A program made the translations under genes and the position numbers. The notes below the pieces were generated by a model that saw only the letters and a list, made by a program, of their open reading frames with translations, had not been told where the DNA came from and made no database searches. DNA of 64,000 nucleotides from Prolixibacter bellariivorans ATCC BAA-1284 (lineage in GTDB: Bacteria; Bacteroidota; Bacteroidia; Bacteroidales; Prolixibacteraceae): contig NZ_JHXO01000010.1 in assembly GCF_000621705.1 (NCBI RefSeq), positions 124,001 to 188,000 of the forward strand, written 5' to 3'. Shown here in pieces: positions 60,062-64,000 of this stretch; the stretch's first letter is position 1, and each line of letters starts with the position of its first letter.

Positions 60062-61396
60062 TTGACCGTGATTCTCATCTACAGCAATAATCTTAGTCCC
60101 CGACTGAACTATACGGTCAGGTATATTTTCAATGATCTCATTCCGACGACTTTTCAGGTGACTAATGACCCGGATTTAGTCACCCGGTTTAACGGTCCTA
60201 TCATCAACTACTCAGACAACAATGAATTGCCGGGATTGCACATCTTTCCTCACGGCTTACTCTTCTCTGAGAAACTTGTAGACTTCGTTCCGCAAATCGA
60301 TAATTCCGGTGAAATCCCATTACTTTTTCCTGTTTCAACCAGCGGCAAAAGCGAGTTGACATTCGACGTATTCGCTGCTGTTTTCTGGATGGTTTCGCGG
60401 TACGAAGAATATTTCCCGAAAGGAAAAACGGATATTCACGGACGTTTCCGTGCCGAAGCCTCTTTCGCTTTTCAACATCATTTTCTCCAGCGCCCTGTTG
60501 TTGATTTATGGGCAGAATTACTGGCAGATGCCATTGCGACGAAATGGCCGCAATGGGAAAAACCGATGCGCCGCTTTCGCTATATATCGACGATTGATGT
60601 GGATAATGCATACGCCATTCTGCACAAAAGTATGCTACGCAAGATGACAGCCTCATTTCGTTCGATTATGAATCCTCGAAAAAACAGGCCGATTTCTGTC
60701 CGAAAAGAAGTGTTGAAAGGTCAAAAACCAGACCCCTACGACACCTATGCCGAAATGGAAAAGATGCATGAAACCTACAATGTGGAAGCTGTTTTCTTTT
60801 TCCTGCTAGGCGATTACGGAAAGTTCGATAAGAATCTCTCCTATCGGAATGTTAATTACAGGGCACTTATCCGGGATACTTCCAAGAAAGTCCCGGTAGG
60901 AATTCATCCTTCGTATAAAGCTTCTGGGGCGCATAAAATGCTGGAAACCGAAGTCAAAAGACTCAGCAAGATTATTGGCGAGTCTCCTTTCCGCAGCCGT
61001 TTTCATTATCTCCGGCTTACATTTCCGCAATCGTACCAATGGCTCATCGATACCGGAATTAAGGAAGATTATACCCTCACTTACCATTCGCGCGCTGGAT
61101 TCAGGGCCGGAACCTGTACTCCTTTCCGCTTCTACGATTTGTCATCGGAAAACGAAACCAATTTGAAAATATTCCCGACAACGGTAATGGAGGTTTCGCT
61201 GAAACAGTATCAGGAACAAACTCCCAAAGAGGCAATCGAAACAATCAACCGATTAATGATGGAGGTAAAAAAAGTGAATGGTACCTTTGTTTCATTGTTC
61301 CACAACGAATCGTTGAGTGATTCGGGCGAATGGAAAGGTTGGAAAAAAGTCTTCAAATCGATGTTGAAAAAGGCGGGTGAACTTCGTGATGAATAA
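60062..61396 (+). CDS. Polysaccharide deacetylase (NodB-like) family protein
   Basis: A protein of about 444 residues. The N-terminal 110 or so residues match the domain preceding NodB-like domains in Bacteroidota (SNNLSPRLNYTVRYIFNDLI, FDVFAAVFWMVSRYEEYFP). The deacetylase-like part has ISTIDVDNAYAI (metal-binding Asp pair) and VGIHPSYKASG. The start is not ATG: either TTG 60062 or GTG 60068 (giving MILIYSNN) fits, with no ATG before the domain. It probably acts on cell-envelope glycans. It overlaps the next gene by 8 nt. Confidence 0.82.
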   Translation: MTVILIYSNNLSPRLNYTVRYIFNDLIPTTFQVTNDPDLVTRFNGPIINYSDNNELPGLHIFPHGLLFSEKLVDFVPQIDNSGEIPLLFPVSTSGKSELTFDVFAAVFWMVSRYEEYFPKGKTDIHGRFRAEASFAFQHHFLQRPVVDLWAELLADAIATKWPQWEKPMRRFRYISTIDVDNAYAILHKSMLRKMTASFRSIMNPRKNRPISVRKEVLKGQKPDPYDTYAEMEKMHETYNVEAVFFFLLGDYGKFDKNLSYRNVNYRALIRDTSKKVPVGIHPSYKASGAHKMLETEVKRLSKIIGESPFRSRFHYLRLTFPQSYQWLIDTGIKEDYTLTYHSRAGFRAGTCTPFRFYDLSSENETNLKIFPTTVMEVSLKQYQEQTPKEAIETINRLMMEVKKVNGTFVSLFHNESLSDSGEWKGWKKVFKSMLKKAGELRDE

Positions 61397-62321
61397 AAAT
61401 CAAACAATCAACTATATTCCGTATGACAAGTTAGATGTCAAAAAATGGGACACATGCATCGATAACGCGGTGAACGGAATTATCTATGCCTATTCCTGGT
61501 ACCTCGATATTGTCGCCGGAAAATGGGATGCATTGGTGATAGGAGACTATGAATATGTGATGCCGTTGGTTACAGGACGCAAATTTGGGATATCGTATTT
61601 GTACCAACCTTATTTCACACAGCAATCGGGCATTTTTTCTTCCAACCTGCTGAACGCTGAAGTTGTCAGTAAATTTCTCCAGGCAATTCCACCCAAATAC
61701 CGGCTAATCGAAATCTCTCTCAACACTTTCAACACACACAACCGCCTTGCCCATTTCGAAACAGAAAGGCGTGTGACGTATCAGCTCGATTTAATTCAGC
61801 CTTACCAACAGTTGTGTGCAGCCTATAAAATCAATACCATCCGAAATATCCGGAAGGCACAACGTAACAATGTTTTTATTGACGAAAATATTGACCTGGG
61901 CCTCTTCATGCGATTTACCAGGGAACATCTCCGGAAAAAAGCGCCAGAACTAAAGAATGATGATTTTCTTCGCTTGCAAAAACTGGTCAGTTACTGTATT
62001 CGCTACGGAAAAGGGAGAATCAGCGGTGTTTACTCCGATCACAATGAGCTGCTGGCTACCGTCTTTTTTGTGTGGTCGCATCACAAACCCATTCTGCTTG
62101 TTTCGGCCAGTTCTGACGAAGGCAAAAGGCAAAGTGCTATGTTCATGATGATCGACCAGTTTATTCAGAAATATTCGGGTAGCCCTTACACGCTCGACTT
62201 CGAAGGATCGACCATCGAATCGGTGGCCCGCTTTTACGCGGGTTTTGGCGCTATTCCAACCGAATATTCATTTATCCACCGGAACAGACTTCCTCTTTTT
62301 TTGAAATGGTTTAAACAGTGA
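61389..62321 (+). CDS. GNAT/FemAB-like acyltransferase
   Basis: A 310-residue protein with FemAB/GNAT features: YSWYLDIVAGKWDALVIGDYEYVMPL near the N-terminus, YQLDLIQPYQQLCAAY, then a second acyltransferase-like half with FFVWSHHKPILLVSASSDEGKRQSAMFMMIDQFI. The start ATG 61389 is inside the previous gene's end; an upstream GTG at 61377 is possible but unneeded. FemAB-like proteins add amino acids or acyl groups to peptidoglycan or surface glycans. Its coupling with a polysaccharide deacetylase-like gene suggests a role in surface glycan modification. Confidence 0.78.
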   Translation: MNKNQTINYIPYDKLDVKKWDTCIDNAVNGIIYAYSWYLDIVAGKWDALVIGDYEYVMPLVTGRKFGISYLYQPYFTQQSGIFSSNLLNAEVVSKFLQAIPPKYRLIEISLNTFNTHNRLAHFETERRVTYQLDLIQPYQQLCAAYKINTIRNIRKAQRNNVFIDENIDLGLFMRFTREHLRKKAPELKNDDFLRLQKLVSYCIRYGKGRISGVYSDHNELLATVFFVWSHHKPILLVSASSDEGKRQSAMFMMIDQFIQKYSGSPYTLDFEGSTIESVARFYAGFGAIPTEYSFIHRNRLPLFLKWFKQ

Positions 62322-62371
62322 GTCCGATTCACACGGAAGATCATTTTTTATTATTTTCGCATAAAAATTCC

Positions 62372-63046
62372 ATGATCCACGTACTTGGCGAAAACAATTC
62401 CCTGTTCAATCAGTTCATTTCTGAGATTAGGGACGAGGTTGTACAGAAAGATTCATTGCGGTTCCGCCGGAACCTCGAACGTGTAGGAGAGATTTTTGCC
62501 TACGAAATCAGTAAGCATCTCGATTACAAAACGCAAGATGTAACCACTCCACTTGGGGTGGCAAAAGTCCCCATGGTGGTGCAGCAACCGGTTCTGGCAA
62601 CCATTCTGCGTGCCGGACTCCCCCTTCATCAGGGATTACTTAACTATTTCGACAAGGGTGAAAACTGCTTTATTTCGGCTTATCGCAAATATGACGAAAG
62701 CGGTGAATTCCATATCGAGTTCGAATACATTTCGTCTCCATCTGTCGACGACAAAATCGTCATACTTTCCGACCCGATGCTGGCGACCGGTGCTTCCATG
62801 GAAATTGGTTACCGGGCATTACTGGAAAAGGGCACGCCTAAACATGTCCATATGGTTTCAGTAATTGCCAGTCAGGAAGGTGTTGATTACCTGATTAAAA
62901 AAATGCCGCATAATAATTACACACTTTGGATTGGTGCTATTGATAAGGAGATGACGCCAAAATCGTATATCGTTCCCGGACTAGGCGACGCAGGAGACCT
63001 GGCTTACGGAATTAAAATCGATTCGAAAAAGACACACAACCGGTAA
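62372..63046 (+). CDS. upp: Uracil phosphoribosyltransferase
   Basis: Salvage enzyme making UMP from uracil and PRPP. The PRPP loop is LSDPMLATGASM (about residue 140) and the active-site end GDAGDLAYGI is present. A GTG at 62318 would add 18 residues and overlap the previous gene; the family start is MIHVLGENNSLFNQFISEIRD, so ATG 62372 is chosen, giving 224 residues. It ends in a terminator shared with folK. Confidence 0.94.
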   Translation: MIHVLGENNSLFNQFISEIRDEVVQKDSLRFRRNLERVGEIFAYEISKHLDYKTQDVTTPLGVAKVPMVVQQPVLATILRAGLPLHQGLLNYFDKGENCFISAYRKYDESGEFHIEFEYISSPSVDDKIVILSDPMLATGASMEIGYRALLEKGTPKHVHMVSVIASQEGVDYLIKKMPHNNYTLWIGAIDKEMTPKSYIVPGLGDAGDLAYGIKIDSKKTHNR

Positions 63047-63072
63047 TTATTTTTACACCGGAATAACTCATA

Positions 63073-63119
63073 CAAAAACCGTTATGCCTGGCTAACTGCT
63101 TAGGCATGACGGTTTTTTC
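63073..63119. terminator. Bidirectional terminator between upp and folK
   Basis: AAAACCGTTATGCCT pairs with AGGCATGACGGTTTT with one mismatch around a loop of about 11 nt. T6 follows on the plus strand and the mirrored A-run serves the minus strand. Confidence 0.85.
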
Positions 63120-63600
63120 ATGAAAGTTTCTCCACTCGGGAGTTATCCGGACATTCCGAAACCATCTGACTGATGGTTTTACCCGTAATCGGATGAATTC
63201 GATTTGGATAGAGTTCATTCAATGGTTCCAAAACAAAACGCCGTTCGGCCATCCGGGGATGTGGAATAATTAGAGTTGGTTCATTCATTACCTGATCTTC
63301 TACGAAAAGAATGTCCAAATCAAGCGTTCGGGCTGAATAACCATTGCCCTTACGTTCACGCCCGAAATATGTCTCAATCGAAAAAAGTTTCTGCAATAAT
63401 CCCTGCGGAAGCAGTGTAGTTTCTATCGTGACAACCTGATTCAGAAAAGGATCGGAGTCAAAACCCCATGCCTCAGTTTGGTAAAGCGACGATTCCTGTA
63501 TAATCTGGCCCGCTTTTTCGACCATCTGCACCTTTGCTTTATTAAATATTTCCAGCGTGTTACCAACATTCCCGCCCAAAAGTATATCAACCTGAAGCAT
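63118..63600 (-). CDS. folK: 2-amino-4-hydroxy-6-hydroxymethyldihydropteridine diphosphokinase
   Basis: HPPK of folate synthesis, about 160 residues. The start ATG 63600 gives MLQVDILLGGNVGNT, which matches the family start; the earlier frame to 63633 is not family-like. Conserved parts include SSLYQTEAWGF, DPFLNQVV, RTLDLDILFVEDQ and IIPHPRMAERRFVLEPL. Its 3' end touches the terminator shared with upp. Confidence 0.94.
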   Translation of the reverse strand: MLQVDILLGGNVGNTLEIFNKAKVQMVEKAGQIIQESSLYQTEAWGFDSDPFLNQVVTIETTLLPQGLLQKLFSIETYFGRERKGNGYSARTLDLDILFVEDQVMNEPTLIIPHPRMAERRFVLEPLNELYPNRIHPITGKTISQMVSECPDNSRVEKLS

Positions 63601-63772
63601 TCGTTTTGATTTTTCTGTAATAAAAAGCTGCACAATAATACTTATTTTAAGACGATTAATTTTAAATTCAGTTTTCGGTCAAGACAAATTCAGGTTCTAT
63701 CGATATACGTGTTTCATTGTCACCGGAAACATTTCTTATTGAAACAATTACTATACACCTAAATTCAGTAAT

Positions 63773-64000
63773 ATGAATAGTTTTTGGAAAATTTTCCTTG
63801 CCTCTTTACTGGCAATATTTGTTGGAATTATCCTCTTCTTTTTTGTTTCTATTGGCTTTCTGTCGTCGCTGGCTTCATTTGCCGAGTCGACTCCACAGGT
63901 TGCCGATAATTCGGTTTTAACCTTGAAACTGAATAACCGCATTGTTGATCGTAAATCGAATAATCCGTTTGAGGACATGGATATTCCATTCCCCGGAGTA
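63773..64000 (+). CDS. sppA: Signal peptide peptidase SppA, N-terminal fragment
   Basis: Runs off the right edge; 76 residues are visible. The N-terminal membrane segment is at residues 5-30 (FLASLLAIFVGIILFFFV), then VADNSVLTLKLNNRIVDRKSNNPFEDMD, matching the start of the large Bacteroidota SppA (protease IV type). The catalytic Lys and Ser are beyond the window. An antisense frame over 63751-63978 is a shadow. Confidence 0.82.
   Translation, partial: MNSFWKIFLASLLAIFVGIILFFFVSIGFLSSLASFAESTPQVADNSVLTLKLNNRIVDRKSNNPFEDMDIPFPGV

Noticed and set aside
62318-62371. GTG start for upp at 62318
   Set aside because: It adds 18 residues not found in the family; ATG 62372 gives the normal N-terminus.

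Overview
The window looks like chromosomal DNA of a member of the Bacteroidota, most likely an anaerobic or facultative Bacteroidia lineage. Support comes from a giant PKD-repeat protein ending in a type IX secretion (gliding-motility type B) sorting domain next to a PorP/SprF gene, a split methylmalonyl-CoA mutase, several Bacteroidota families (DUF6146-like, DUF2807, short lipoprotein signals), and promoters fitting the Bacteroidota pattern TTTG-N19-TAnnTTTG. The species cannot be named from the sequence alone. There is no clear phage, transposon or CRISPR array.

Layout. 1-5.1 kb: end of rpsP, rimM, a DUF2807 protein, dapD plus a threonylcarbamoyl-AMP synthase, a carboxypeptidase-regulatory-like protein and a PLP-dependent threonine/serine dehydratase. 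5.1-16.9 kb: PorP/SprF and a 3550-residue, roughly 33-repeat PKD surface protein. 17-20 kb: DUF6146-like lipoprotein, ribD, prmC. 20-30.8 kb: a minus-strand block of molybdenum cofactor genes (MOSC-MogA fusion, moaC, short moaA, moeA, mobB-like). It is preceded by a structured leader with a terminator that I interpret as a Moco-type riboswitch. Upstream lies a sulfur-respiration operon: Psr-like Mo-enzyme, FeS subunit, NrfD subunit, two YeeE/YedE halves and a rhodanese. mobA follows on the far side. 30.8-38.4 kb: recX, prfB (with its programmed +1 frameshift), a HAD phosphatase, an ArsC-like protein and the two methylmalonyl-CoA mutase subunits. 38.6-43.4 kb: a DUF2202 lipoprotein, DUF302 protein, subtilisin-like lipoprotein and an unknown lipoprotein. 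43.7-51.5 kb: an orphan LuxR-type regulator with a degenerate receiver, then a tightly packed six-gene operon: PqqD-like RRE, ATP-grasp ligase, DAP-decarboxylase-like enzyme, urea-channel/M23-peptidase fusion, outer-membrane barrel with TPR, and periplasmic TPR protein. 52-64 kb: mostly housekeeping genes (TIM-barrel epimerase-like, MBL hydrolase, mpl, lipoproteins, oxyR, two tRNA-Glu genes, rpsT, radC, polysaccharide deacetylase-like, acyltransferase-like, upp, folK, start of sppA).

How the parts work together. The Mo-enzyme operon and the cofactor genes form one functional block: a periplasmic polysulfide/thiosulfate-type reductase, sulfur-compound import or handling (YeeE/YedE, rhodanese), and production of the cofactor under a cofactor-sensing leader. 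The best candidate for an undescribed system is the 44.6-51.5 kb operon. A RiPP-recognition-element protein, a peptide or amino-acid ligase, and a decarboxylase with a leader-like N-terminus (YxxP...G) are translationally coupled to a membrane channel fused to a peptidoglycan-type peptidase and to an outer-membrane barrel. This suggests a made-and-exported (or envelope-attached) amino-acid-derived product, but its identity is unknown.
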